This document shows positions 52,701 to 63,194 of a DNA stretch of 64,000 bases, piece after piece. Position 1 is the first letter of the stretch. Each line of letters starts with the position of its first letter. The notes under the pieces were generated by a model. The model did no database searches, had not been told where the DNA came from, and was given only the letters and a program-made list of their open reading frames with translations. The stretch comes from Diplonema papillatum. Its lineage: Eukaryota > Euglenozoa > Diplonemea > Diplonemida > Diplonemidae. The stretch covers positions 1 to 64,000 of the forward strand of contig JAPJBO010000358.1 of NCBI GenBank assembly GCA_030068145.1, written 5' to 3'. Both the position numbers and the translations under genes were made by a program.

Positions 52701-54060
52701 CCCGGCTGTTTTACGTGGATAGAACTAGCACGCTTCGTCGTCGTCGCTGGAACACTGTAGCTGCACGGTTGATTGAGTGGCGATAACGTTGTCTCTGAGA
52801 ATCCTGTACAAAGAGCGCAATACGTCGCGAGTTAGAAGGAATGAACGTACCTCTGCCCGTCCAACATCAACGGTGGCCCCAGCACACCCGCGTTTCCTTG
52901 TGATACACTGGCAAGCACATTTACCAGTCTAAATATGACACGCACTCTGCACAAGCGTGCTGTGCATGAAAGCGTGGAAAAGTCCCGAGAGATGGGAAGT
53001 ATTGGGGTCCTGCTGGCTGTCATGCATTGTGGCCAGAACCACGCAGCATCGCAGGCTCACCGCCGTGACCTGGAACAGGGCCTACAACCCTTTACAGACG
53101 GGGAACATACATAATGTCGAACACCCTGGACACTGCGGCTCCAGAGTGAAGACACGAAGGAGGAGCCTTTCCAAAGAGCTCCCGCTTCTCCATTTTTGTC
53201 ATAAGATTCTTGAGTTTGGCCTCCAATCCGTCCGTAAGGGGGTTAAGCTCCAGCTTCTGAGGCTGGACCCTACCGTGTGTGTGTTCCGACTCTCATCAGA
53301 GGGTATATTGGATGCAATTAAAGAGTAGCGTTATTAACTTAACCTAGCCTGGACGCAAAAACAGGCTCAAATTGTACAAGCAAAAAAGAGCAAGACCCCA
53401 AACTCCTCGTGAGTGACTTGTTTTTCAAACGTGGTCTTCAAAGAAAATAAATGCAAGCCTGAACAGATGAGCGAGACAACACCACACCGAAGATCATTGT
53501 ACCGGTTCAGTGTCCATGCCCGTGCTCATCGTGGAGATTCCTAACACGAGAACTAAACAAGCGAAGAAAGACCTACGCTTTTGCCATTTGTATTGTCGCC
53601 CGCACTGTTTGCTAGTAGGCACGGCGCAGAATGCAATCAACCACCGAGTTAGTACCCGCAGTTCTGGCCTGAAAATCGTCGTTTTCTCTGTGCTATGCTT
53701 CCCATTCGAGTTGATGAGTGATAGTGCCACATTGCCACGTCGCTGCCTGTCGCAACCTGGTCGAACCCGGTTTCCCCAATGCAAGCACCAGCCTGATACC
53801 TAGGCCTGCCGTGGGCCCGGATGCTGAGAGGGTTGTAGCTGGTCCTCACAGGTCCTCGGGACCTCTACACCATACTCGTGGGTGTGTACACACAACCCAT
53901 CTGCCAGCACCTATCGTGGTATCGTGGTATAGCTCCTCGGTACCATCGCCTCGTAGGTATCAGGGATACGAGCTGGTAGCAGCAGTCCTCAGATGATCAC
54001 CTGCACCATACTCGTGGGTCAGAAACTATACCACGATGATTCCCCGCCTTCCTCCCCGTG
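52701..54060. other. Gene-free stretch
   Basis: No recognised gene or array. Frames at 52957-53328 and 53510-53803 lack family resemblance. 53930-54030 has short inverted phrases around CCATACTCGTGGGT and CGTGGTATAG. Confidence 0.45.
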
Positions 54061-54074
54061 ACGGATTCGGTGGT

Positions 54075-54255
54075 CCTGGCTGTGACGAGCTACGAACAGT
54101 CGCCTGACGAACCAGACTCAAATCGCTGTCCTGTCTGCAGACACTCAAACTCCGCGCTGATGACGGTCCGCATTATGTATCCGCGGCTGAAAGGACCGAA
54201 CACGGCGCAGACGGGACCAGTGCGGTGTTGAGCACGTATCCATCCCAAGCACGTC
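54075..54255 (+). repeat. Diverged copy of the segmental-duplication unit
   Basis: TGGTCCTGGCTGTGACGAGC, GTCCTGTCTGCAGACACTCA and GACGGGACCAGTGCGGTGTT match 9228-9400 with substitutions. Confidence 0.85.
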
Positions 54256-54539
54256 CCCCCTCAAATCCATACAGAACCCGAACACACTTTTCAAAGAAAA
54301 ACCCTCACACAAAAAAAAGAAGAAAAGCATAAAAAAAAACTCGGAACTCGCAAAGTAGAAAACTCAAAACCTCAACACCCCCGACGTTTTCCAGTTTCTA
54401 CTAAAAGAGAAAACGCCGAGCAGACAAAAAGAAAAAAAAAAAAAAAAAAAAAAGGGGACCGAAAAAGAGCTTTTCCCGAGCGCAGTTCCAGGCAAAGAGA
54501 GAAGAAGAAGGAGAAGAAAAAAAGAAGAAAGAAGGCAGC
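54256..54539 (+). other. A-rich leader region of the zinc-finger gene
   Basis: Immediately upstream of the ATG at 54540. Purine-rich with A runs (54428-54453, 25 A's interrupted only at the edges). The dispersed promoter-like motif is not recognisable here, so this gene may use another promoter. Confidence 0.5.
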
Positions 54540-54753
54540 ATGACGCAAACCGTGATGCTCATCCCGGTGGCAATGCACTCGGCGGCGCCGCCCGTGTCGT
54601 ACGTGCTGCAGAGCCTGCCCGTCGCACACAGCGCGCAGGCGGTGCTGGCCTATCAGCCGCACCCCCAGCAGCAGTACCAGCAGCCGCCGCCCCAGCCGCA
54701 GTACTGCTACGGGGGCGACGCCCGGTGGGTGGTCTCGGCGCAGCAGTGTGTGC

Positions 54754-54784
<31 letters not shown>

Positions 54785-55643
54785 TCTGCATCATCCGCAG
54801 CTGCAGCAGCAGCAGCAGCAGCAGCAGCAGACCCTGCGGGTGCAGCTCGGGCAGTGTTCGTCGCTGGTGTCCGGGCCGAGCCCCCTGCGGGGCTCCGTGT
54901 GCAGCGATTCGGACAGCCGGGGGCACCCGAGCAACAGCTCGGCCGCGAGTGGCGGCCGCAGCTTCGCAAACCAGTCGCTATCGTCCGGAACGGAGCACTC
55001 CAGCTTCGACGTCGATGCGCACGACGGCAGCAGCGCAGGGGGCAAGCCCAAGCCCGCGAAGGCGGCTCTGCCGCCGCAGGGTAAGCAGGCGGCGCGCATG
55101 ATCAACGCACCGAAGATCCCGTTCGGCCGCTCGCTCGACGACCGCCCGTGCGGACACAACTCGTGGGACAACGTGCGAGTTGCTCGGGAGCGGATGACGA
55201 TGCGGTGCCGGGTCTGCCAGAGGCAGTGGCGCGCGAACGTCAGCCTCATCAGCCAGCACAGCTGCTCCACTTTCTTGAAGAACGCCGAGTGCGGCGTGTT
55301 CAGCTGCCCCGCCGGCGAGGAGTGCTCGCAGCTGCACATCCACTACCGGAAGCAGGGACTGAAGGAGCGGCTGCAAGACCACGGCACGAACATCCTCAAG
55401 TTCGTCCAGCAGCGCGACAAACCGGATGTCGCGGCGGTGCTGGCCAAGCCGCCGGCTCCGCCAACGGCCAACGACGCGCCGCACATCCGCCGTGCGGCCG
55501 AGCACAAGCCGAAACCCGACGCCCGCCCGGACAGCCTCACCGACGATGACCTGCACTTCCTCCAAGCCGGCATCCTGCGCTTCTTGGGGGAAACCCAAAA
55601 CGGCGACGACGCCGCCCCGCACCTGTCCGGCGCACAAGCCTAA
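54540..55643 (+). CDS. Poly-Q CCCH-type zinc-finger protein
   Basis: 367 residues, one exon. Residues 1-100 are rich in Gln and Pro, with two pure glutamine tracts (73-81 and 89-97) encoded mostly by CAG. Residues 100-185 are Ser-rich and disordered. The conserved core starts at about 201 with RPCGHNSWDNVRV and MRCRVCQRQW (Cys204, His206, Cys223, Cys226 as likely zinc ligands). A CCCH-like finger follows: Cys251-x4-Cys256-x5-Cys262-x3-His266, followed by YRKQGLKERLQDHG. CCCH fingers usually bind RNA, and with low-complexity Q tracts a role in post-transcriptional control is plausible but inferred. The tail (305-367) is proline-rich with an acidic segment. No echoes of this gene were found. 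Confidence 0.85.
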
Positions 55644-55689
55644 AAGCCTGGCTTCTTTTTTTGGATATACACCTCGAGAATATGATAAG

Positions 55690-55841
55690 ATGCCAAAAAA
55701 AAAAACTCCCCCCTCCCCTTCGCACTAATAAAACACTTACGCCCGCCGTAGTAGTACGGGAGAGTAGTGGGGCGACCGGATACTCCTCGGAGAGATGGTC
55801 CCTGCACTCTAACTCGTCTCTCTCTCTCTCTCTCTCTCTCG
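55690..55841 (+). repeat. Foldback-arm fragment and (CT)n microsatellite
   Basis: GATGCCAAAAAAAAAAACTC with CGCACTAATAAAA resembles the outer arm of the foldback element at 4016. 55815-55841 is a CT tract. Confidence 0.7.
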
Positions 55842-56079
55842 GAAATGTCAGCGCGGTAGCGATGACAGCGAGAACACATATAGGTGGGAGGGGAGAGGCC
55901 CTGGGACTGCTAAGGCGTGACAACCCCGCCCCTGTCCCTCCCAGGGAGCCACCCGAAACTAGCCTGCCCACCTGACGGTGGGGGCCCACCTGACGGTGGA
56001 GGCCTGCACCGTCGCACGGACAACGTCGGCAACGCAAAGAAGAGAGAGACGCGAGGAACATTCCAGGACCAGAATTTAG

Positions 56080-56503
56080 TCTGAAGTCACCCTCCTCGGA
56101 CTCACGATCGACGACAGGCTAACCTTCAAAGCCCACGTCGACCGCATCCTGCAGAGCGCCGGGAAGAGAGTGAACCTAGTGAAGCTCGTATCGGGGATGA
56201 AGTGGGGACACAAGACTGAAGTCCTCCGGGCGCTTTACATTCTCATGTACGGCATCGCCATCTATGGTCCGTACATAGCCCCAGAAGAGAAGGATCGGCT
56301 CGAGCGCCTACACCGCACGGCGCTAGTTGCGGTCACTGGGTGCCGCAAAGACGACGCTGACATCCGCTGTGCTCATGGAGGCACGAATGCTGCCGATTGA
56401 GTCGATGGCAGACGTCCAAACGGGTGCCCTCGGCGAGAAGATGGAGACAAAAACCATGTGGGACGACGTCATCAGAACAAGACATACCAAGGACGCCCTA
56501 TAA
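56080..56503 (+). pseudogene. LINE-type reverse transcriptase remnant
   Basis: The frame from 56080 reads LLGLTIDDRLTFKAHVD, GKRVNLVKLVSGMKWG, VLRALYILMYGIAIYGPYIA and LERLHRTALVAVTGCR. This is the thumb-side end of the reverse transcriptase of non-LTR retrotransposons (the LG-x-x-D-x-x-LTF-x-x-H motif and the following helix pair). A frameshift near 56367 moves the match to the next frame (LMEARMLPIESMADVQT), then a stop follows at 56502. The catalytic part, endonuclease and 3' tail are absent, so this is a dead fragment. Confidence 0.85.
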
Positions 56504-56599
56504 AAATGCTTGGTGTTCCTTGCGCAGGAGGAGCTGTCCATCACGGTACGCGAAGCGGTAGTCACCTACTGACTAACGAAGGCCTTCGCTACAGATATT

Positions 56600-57085
56600 T
56601 GCATTCTGACCTCAAACCTATCGCGGTGCACCCTGGTCTATCAGGAGGGAATGGACCGGCTGATTTTTTCTAGACTGTTTTCTTCTCCAGGTGCAAGACT
56701 CCCCCCCCAGTCCGGTTTGCCCAGGGACTTCAAGCAATGTGATGAGGGACCTGATAGACGATGGTACCGACAGCTGCAGGCAATTCGATCCAGTTCCAGG
56801 AGCAGGGCTTACGCTCCGTTTTCATATGTGCGGCGGGCAACAAATTGTGTCACAACTATCAAACTTGGCGACACGTGGCTGTGCGGCCTTGGCCTAGCCA
56901 CACCCTGCATGTGGACCAACCTGTGGCAAGCACATGTGGGGGAAAAAAGATCAAAATCCACATGTGGTACCTGTGGATCCACACGTCGGGGAAAGAAAGT
57001 CCAAAAAAATTAACGTGTGGAAATCCACACGTTCCACACGTGGAGCGGTAAGCCCTGTCCAGGAGATAGGGGTGGACCGGCTCGA
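56600..57085. repeat. Diverged GATAGACCGTG-family pieces and CACGTGTGG palindromes
   Basis: GGTCTATCAGGAGGGAATGG, GACCTGATAGACGATGG, GCAATTCGATCCAGTTCC and GAGATAGGGGTGGACCGG echo the family at 3630. 56930-57050 has repeated CACATGTGG and CACACGTGG self-complementary phrases. Confidence 0.6.
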
Positions 57086-57123
57086 AAAAGCAAAAAATGA
57101 ACAGGTTTCGCTTCGGAAGCCGT

Positions 57124-57440
57124 GCTAAAAGGGCGGGAAAGGGGGACCTACTAACATAACATGGGAACCCCCATGACAAGTAGGTCCTGCAGTAACCCCA
57201 CCCCTGCCCTTTTGCTATGGAAATAACAAGCGATTCCACGTGCTATGTGTATGAATAACACAAGAGGTGACCTCATGTTTTTAATGTTAGCATGTGATCA
57301 AATGCTATGTGTCTTTTCACATGACATGGGAAACCCCATACCCTGTAGTATGTGGTCACATGTAATACGTTATCAACATGTAATCACATGGGTATGTTTC
57401 ATGTTATCAACATAGCATGCGAAGTCATCTTGTTATTCGC
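57124..57440. repeat. Inverted repeat followed by CATG/AACATG-rich stretch
   Basis: 57124-57225: AAAAGGGCGGGAAAGGGGGA plus CCTACT pairs with AGTAGGTCCTGCAG and the later CCCCTGCCCTTTT. 57240-57440 is dense in CATGT, ACATG and GTTATCAACAT phrases that can pair with each other. Confidence 0.6.
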
Positions 57441-57509
57441 ATAACAAAAGGGTCGTGCATCCTCTGAAATTGTGCCTGCGGAGTAAAAAAAAAAAGGTGA
57501 TACCCCCCC

Positions 57510-58435
57510 AGGTGTGGCCCTAAAGTGTGATTGTAAATAGAGATTTTGCCCAAACACATTTTTTTGCACTTTTTTTTTTGCGCACTTTTTTTGCACCAGG
57601 CTACAGCCAGGCCTTACGTTCAGCATGCTAAACGTACTGATTTCAGCACGTTAATTCTTTGAGTGTCTCTTTGTACACATGCTGAATCAGTACGTTATCA
57701 GCATATATCTTGTGTCCAAGATGCCACCCGAAGGCCACCCAAGCAGGCCCATGCAGGTCTTTCGAAGAACTGGTGAAGGAGGGAGCAAGCTGGCTTGGAT
57801 GTCTGCACATGACAGGCATACCCGTTTCTTCGGGCTCACGCGAGTGGGGGAGTTGGGTGTATCATACCGTTTTTTTTGGCTTGCTACGCGACCGAATCAA
57901 GTGTTTGCATTAGAACACTGGGGGATGATAAATACTCCATTACTTCGATGACCGCCATAGAGGGCCACATATGATATGATCATTCATCAGAGTGCAAGAG
58001 ACAATATACCACAGTCCGCGCTATGACGGCAGGAACGCAAACAGCCACAGCATGCCGTGTAGCTCGATTTCTTCGTTCGATGAAGAACTATTCAGAAATG
58101 TTTTGTGACCAAGCTAGGAGCCTCTGAAAGGTCTTAGCTTTATATTTGGCAAGCGTTGACAACGCCATTCGAGTTCTTGTTGATACTTTCGCCTGACAAA
58201 CTTCCGATTGTGATGATGGTGATGATCTTAGCGGCAGTGCTGGTACAACCTCCTTAGCACAAACGACAGAAAGAAAGCGAAAGCGCGAAGAGTCCGACAT
58301 TAAGTCTTTCACCCTCCCAGTGTAGCTACGATCCAAAACGGGTGCAAAAAAACAGGCGGAAAAAGTGCAAAAAAACGTAAATATGATCTTGGATTTTGCC
58401 CAACAAGAGCGTAAATAGGGCCACACGTGACCCCC
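57510..58435. mobile_element. Possible ~925-bp element with ~100-bp degenerate TIRs
   Basis: The left end has GGTGTGGCCCTA, GATTTTGCCCAA and repeated TTTTTTTGCAC. The inverted right end has CGTGTGGCCCTATTTACG, GGGCAAAATCC and two TTTTTTTGCAC blocks. Same order, but gapped. Internal frames are unassigned. Confidence 0.4.
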
Positions 58436-58507
58436 CCTCCCCCCTGTGTAAAAGATCGGTTTTTTTGGAGGGCGATCTTAAACACGGAAAAACGCGATCT
58501 TATACAC

Positions 58508-59052
58508 GGGGGGGGGGGGTAGTGCTGAAAGCCACTCCGGTCTTTTTTGTATCAGTGCAACGATGGCAACAGCGCGACCGATGCCCTGCAGAAGATGCGC
58601 TGCGCCTAGTCGTCGGATCTGATGAAAATCGATGCCGACTACCCGGTGGGTGGCGAGTAGTTCTAAGGTCGTGGTAATGGGGGGGGGTAGTGCTGAAAGC
58701 CACTCCGGTCTTTTTTGTATCAGTGCAACGATGGGAACAGCGGTTGGCACTGCGACCGATGCCCTGCAGAAGATGCGCTGCGCCTAGTCGTCGGATCTGA
58801 TGAAAATCGATGCCGACTACCCGGTGGGTGGCGAGTAGTTCTAAGGTCGTGGTAATGGGGGGGGGTAGTGCTGAAAGCCACTCCGGTCTTTTTTGTATCA
58901 GTGCAACGATGGGAACAGCGGTTGGCACTGCGACCGATGCCCTGCAGAAGATGCGCTGCGCCTAGTCGTCGGATCTGATGAAAATCGATGCCGACTATCC
59001 GGTGGGTGGCGAGTAGTTCTAAGGTCGTGGTATTGGGGGGGGGGGGGGGGTA
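58508..59052 (+). repeat. ~178-bp tandem repeat, three units, with G-run boundaries
   Basis: Units start after a G run with TAGTGCTGAAAGCCACTCCG (58520, 58690, 58867), run through AGAAGATGCGCTGCGCCTAG, and end AAGGTCGTGGTA before the next G run. The first unit lacks 10 bp (GGTTGGCACT). Confidence 0.96.
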
Positions 59053-59147
59053 GGTACCCACATATTATACACTGCTCTTTGACTCTAAAAAACAACGAAA
59101 CTCAAGGTATTATTTGCTACGCTCAAGCAGAGTTTTTTTTTTTTTGT
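59053..59147 (+). other. Short unassigned stretch ending in a T run
   Basis: No recognised content apart from a T run at 59132-59143 before REP-A. Confidence 0.5.
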
Positions 59148-59325
59148 GTAAGCACCTGCTTTGTAGGAAATACTTCAGGAGGCTGCCAGCTGCAAAAGAT
59201 CACAGGAGGTAAATGTACACGAAACACAGGTGAATCTGGGTTTAGTCCCACTTTGTAGTTGTATTGTTTCTCCCCCTAGCCTCCTTCGAAGTAAGCACAA
59301 GGCAGCCCCTCGAGTATTTTACAGT
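59148..59325 (+). repeat. REP-A dispersed repeat with extended 3' part
   Basis: AGCACCTGCTTTGTAGGAAA, CAGGAGGCTGCCAGCTGC, GGAGGTAAATGTA, ACACAGGTGAATCTGGG, followed by CCTTCGAAGTAAGCACAAGG and CAGCCCCTCG. That last piece also occurs near 14255-14282, downstream of the REP-A copy at 13709. Confidence 0.85.
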
Positions 59326-61292
59326 GGGTGGGGGTCAAAAAGGCAGGCCAGAGCAGGCCCTGCAAGTGGTACAGTGGCCAACCAAGTGGGCCGCAATTGC
59401 AGCTTGATTCCAATAGCTGTCTTACTCGTGTTTGCGGCTGTCTGGTCGGCATCTTGGGCCACACTGTGCCTTATGGTTGACCTGGACAGCTAAGGTCCGT
59501 GAATCAGACCCCTGAAAACACTCTGCGCTCAGCAGGGATTATCCTGCATGGTTAAAAAAAGGGTGCTTCACCAAAAAAAAAAACTTTAACTCTAAAAAAA
59601 GGTTCTCAAAACAGGCCGGTTAAAAAAGATTTTTTTTTAACCACAGGAGTCTCTGGTGAAGACTTTTTTGTGCTTGCAAGGCCAGTGACACGGAGGCGAG
59701 CGCAAGTCCCACAAGCGGAGTCCACAGCAAAGTGGCGAAGCAGCAACACGCACATACCAGGCTTACAGGTCATCAAAAAAACCTCGCTCAACGTGGATCT
59801 TTTTTTTCCGGCCATGCTACAGACTTTTTAACCATGTTTTTCCCGATTTTCGGGGAATAGAATAACCCCTGCGCTCAAGCAGAAAAAAAAAAAGGGGGGA
59901 AGGCAACTAACCTCACTCTTTTTGGTGTCGCGTGTCATCTGCTTTTAGCGCTACTATATCTTTGCGCCTTCCGGGCCGCAAAGACCCAGACGCATGCAGG
60001 TCGCCGACGTTCCTGTCGAACGCTAAGTAGCTAGCGCGCCCCGCCTGCTGGTGAGGATAGCGACAAATCGACCGCCCCCAGATTTGCGCAACCCCTGCTG
60101 GGTGAGCGTAACTAGATGCGCGTCTCTGGTGGCCAAGAAACGACCACCACGCTTAGGTTTACACACGGCGAGAACCCCTTCCCCCAAACAATCACAATCA
60201 CCATAGAGTCGTCTGGATGGCAAGGAACACATACACATACTCGTCCTTCCATGTTTCACGACACAAGCTAACGCTGCAATACGCCAGGTACCCTGCTGGT
60301 CACGACGTATTCATAAAATTGCAAGCAAGTTGCTCCATTAATGTTTGCCCTCTATTCACTTTCTTGTGTGCTTTGCCTTTCGATCGATGTGATTTTGCCC
60401 GAAGAAGCGGAACAAAGACGAGGACAGCAACGCGATCGATGGTATATTAAAGCAAGCAGTTTCTGGAATTGCGTAGCCGTAAGTGAAAATCTGCGACACT
60501 GGCTTTGTTTGCATTCTTTTTTGCAAGTCAAATACGTCCTTGACAACCGAATGTCACGTGCGTGGTGAAGCGTCAACAAGGAACTCATGTGTGCTACCCG
60601 TACTACAACCCGTTTCACACTCGCAGTTCACGACCTTATATACTCTTCTTCGTTTTTCATTTCTTTTTCAGTTTCTTGACTTTCCTAGTCTTTCAAAGCT
60701 CAAGCACGATGTATCGAGGTCTTGATTTATTAGGAGGAAAAAAAAAAAAAAACAAAGGAAGCCTACGTACGGGATTGTCGGAAACACAAACACAAAAAGA
60801 GTTTACTCTGAACAAACGGGAATGAAAAGCGCCCGCTCTAATGAAGGAAAACCTCCCGCAAAACCGCCCGCCTCTAACCTCCCCTCCTTTCTCGCTCACC
60901 CGCAAACGAGCGAGAAGTACTAAAAAAAGAGCGAATATCGCCGGAAACACAAAAACAAGCTGCCCGGGTTACGGCGAAGTTGCGGAATCGCGAATCCAGT
61001 ACCTCTGCTGAAAAAGGTTTACAACTAAGTAGAGCGGCAGCGAATGGCTTTTTCCAAAGGTGTCACGGGATAAGCCGGCAGCCGCTGCTTAACGGTGCAT
61101 GCTAATCCGTGTGGTTCATGTACTTGAAAGAACTCAATGCTTAACGGGTTATCACGTGGGCGGCCCTGAGATTACCCCCTCAGGTGACACCACTTTATCT
61201 TTAGCCATACTTCAACTCCCTTTACGGACGGGGGGAAGGGGCGGGTGCGGTGGGTATGTAGGATGAACAGTGCAGTCATATTGTTATACATT
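59326..61292. other. Gene-free stretch
   Basis: Contains a motif half copy (59581-59603, AACTTTAACTCTAAAAAAAG), several A and T runs, and the repeat shared with 20936-20965 (61150-61185). No supported gene. Confidence 0.5.
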
Positions 61293-61410
61293 ATTACTAC
61301 TGAACAGTGCTCACTACTGATTCGACGTGGCTGCAGTAGTCATCCTTACTACTGACAGTAGCCATATGACTAGAAAGATTTATGACTAGTAAGATCAGTA
61401 GTGACTAGTG
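61293..61410. repeat. ACTACTGA / TGACTAGT repeat
   Basis: ATTACTACTGAACAGTGC, TCACTACTGA and TGACTAG phrases recur. The ACTAGT palindromes link it to 8640-8800. Confidence 0.65.
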
Positions 61411-61436
61411 AATGGCATGCCTCGTGCGTGTATGCT

Positions 61437-61560
61437 TGAGGAGGCTGCCAGTTGCGAAGGGAAAAAAGTGAAATTCCAATCTCAAAGGAGGTAAATGTTT
61501 TGCGGCCCACGCGAAACGCAGGTACATCTGGGTTTAGTGGCGGACGCAAAGCGTTCAGCG
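61437..61560 (+). repeat. REP-A dispersed repeat
   Basis: TGAGGAGGCTGCCAGTTGCG, CAAAGGAGGTAAATGTTTTG, GCCCACGCGAAACGCAGG, ATCTGGGTTTAGTGGCGG. It shows the uninterrupted form of the site where the MITE at 13863 inserted. Confidence 0.85.
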
Positions 61561-61562
61561 AA

Positions 61563-61612
61563 AATGGTCACCCGTTGACTCTGAAAACCAGGATCCTCAT
61601 TCGAACCTCCCC
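61563..61612 (+). promoter_or_regulatory. Core-promoter-like motif, diverged
   Basis: AATGGTCACCCGTTGACT, CTGAAAACCAGGATCCTCA, TTCGAACCTCC. Directly after REP-A. No gene follows. Confidence 0.4.
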
Positions 61613-61900
61613 TCCCTCGTCCGCAAATAGGGTGAAAGCCACTCCACAACGCCCTCCGATAAACCCCCAACTTCAAGCAAGAAATCACAAAAATAGCATT
61701 GCGAGCAAGAAAAAAACATCCATCTCTCGCCCGGTTCCTCGAAGACTTTACGATGCCGGGGTTCCCGAAGCCAACCTTTCTACGCGACGCAAAAAAGTCG
61801 TAGCAAACGCTGGACGGGGGAGACCCTGCCTGAAGGAATCAACCACCCCCGGGCGGGCTAGTCTGGCACAAGTTGTCAACCAGGGCATTAGCTTCCCATT

Positions 61901-61928
61901 CCAAATTCCGTCAGCTGACGGAATTTGG
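61901..61928. repeat. Perfect 28-bp palindrome, half-site CCAAATTCCGTCAG
   Basis: CCAAATTCCGTCAG is followed immediately by its exact reverse complement. A near-perfect copy lies at 29122-29149 in inverted surroundings. Confidence 0.97.
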
Positions 61929-62465
61929 AAGCAATTCTGAGCGAGACGAAGTGCAAAGGGTGCCGAGGGAAGAATAGTGTGCCGCGACGCAACCGACCGA
62001 TCCTCCTGCAGTGAACTCAAAGCTGATGCTGGGTTCAAACGAGGCATCGCACCCTGCCCTGTGGCATAGCAGCCCCTAGCCACTCGTGGCAGAGGGATCG
62101 TGGCACCTTGATACTCAGTTCTGCGTGTGATGGCAACGGTGAATGGAACACTGTCCCACTGCTGTCTCATTAAATTACGCACTGTTTTCGAGACCGGAAG
62201 CAAAAAAAAAAAAAAAAAAAAACCCTGAGGGAATTCTCACCTTGTGCAAGGCGTTTTGCTTGTCAGGATCAGTTGAACAAAACAAACGGACAACGCGACG
62301 CCCCTGCTCTGGCGACAATCTCAAGATGGCGGTGTCAACATCCCACGGAGAGAATCTTTCGTTGCGATTCAAAAAGCATGGTGCCCATTGGAATGAGTAT
62401 TGCATGTAGCATACCACACGCTCATGGCGAATGACAAGGAAAAGGAAAATATTAATCGTTCCCTT

Positions 62466-62830
62466 TGGCCTTCGCTTCCACGCGCAAGAGATGAGGCAGA
62501 AAAGCTACCGCCGGCTCTTCCTAACCTAGATAGTCACGGTTGTCTACAGGTTGGAACGCTCACAAGCGCCTCCACCCTCCTCTCCCTTACGGGCTTTGCC
62601 CCTTTTGCTGCTCCTTGTTCGCGAATTCAAGAAGAGGAAAGCCGAATCAAATGAGTGTCATGGAAGGAAGTTAATCGGTGATGTCGCTTTCGCGCAAGAG
62701 ATGACGCCGGAGGAAGGCAGAAATACTACCGCTGGCTCTTTCCTAACCTGGGTGTCTACAGGTTGGACTGCCGATCCCCCTCCTTTTCCCCTTGCACCCG
62801 CACCCTTTCGCTGCTCTTCGTAGTCAATGC
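62466..62830 (+). repeat. ~230-bp duplication with 28S-like phrases
   Basis: Two units (62466-62600 and 62685-62820) share CGCGCAAGAGATGA, the phrase GGCTCTT(T)CCTAACCT and TGTCTACAGGTTGGA. GGCTCTTCCTAACCTAGA also occurs at the end of the 28S fragment (51652-51669), so the duplication may contain rearranged rDNA. Confidence 0.6.
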
Positions 62831-63194
62831 TCGCCCACCTTCATGGCACTTGCACCTTACAGAACGCCATGCTCTTCGTCGGGGATGTGTGTTCCCGGCA
62901 ACGCTGTTCACTTCCACGGTGGAAGTTCCACCGCGTGTTTTTTTTCTCTTCAGCGTGAGGTAACCCTTGTACTGAAGGGAACATTTCCAGGCCGACGGCT
63001 GCGGTGGAGGAGAGACCAGCACAGGGGGGAAAATGCGCGAATCCAGGAAACCGTCCGGCCAGAGGGGGGAGAGAACTCTCAGGAGGATTGTAGTTTACGT
63101 TGCAGATTCAGACCAACGGTCTAAATCTGCAAACCGGGGTTGCCCCCGGTTTTGCAGATTGCCGAAAAGGGACTGATACTCTGGAACAAGTCTC
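62831..63194. other. Gene-free stretch
   Basis: CTTCATGGCACTTGCACC is shared with 7509. 63105-63170 has an inverted phrase around GATTTAGACC / GCAGATT. No gene recognised. Confidence 0.5.

Noticed and set aside
54559..55101. Alternative frames over the CAG tracts of the zinc-finger gene (poly-Ala, poly-Ser, poly-Leu)
   Set aside because: Shadows of the glutamine tracts. Only the 54540 frame carries the zinc-ligand pattern.
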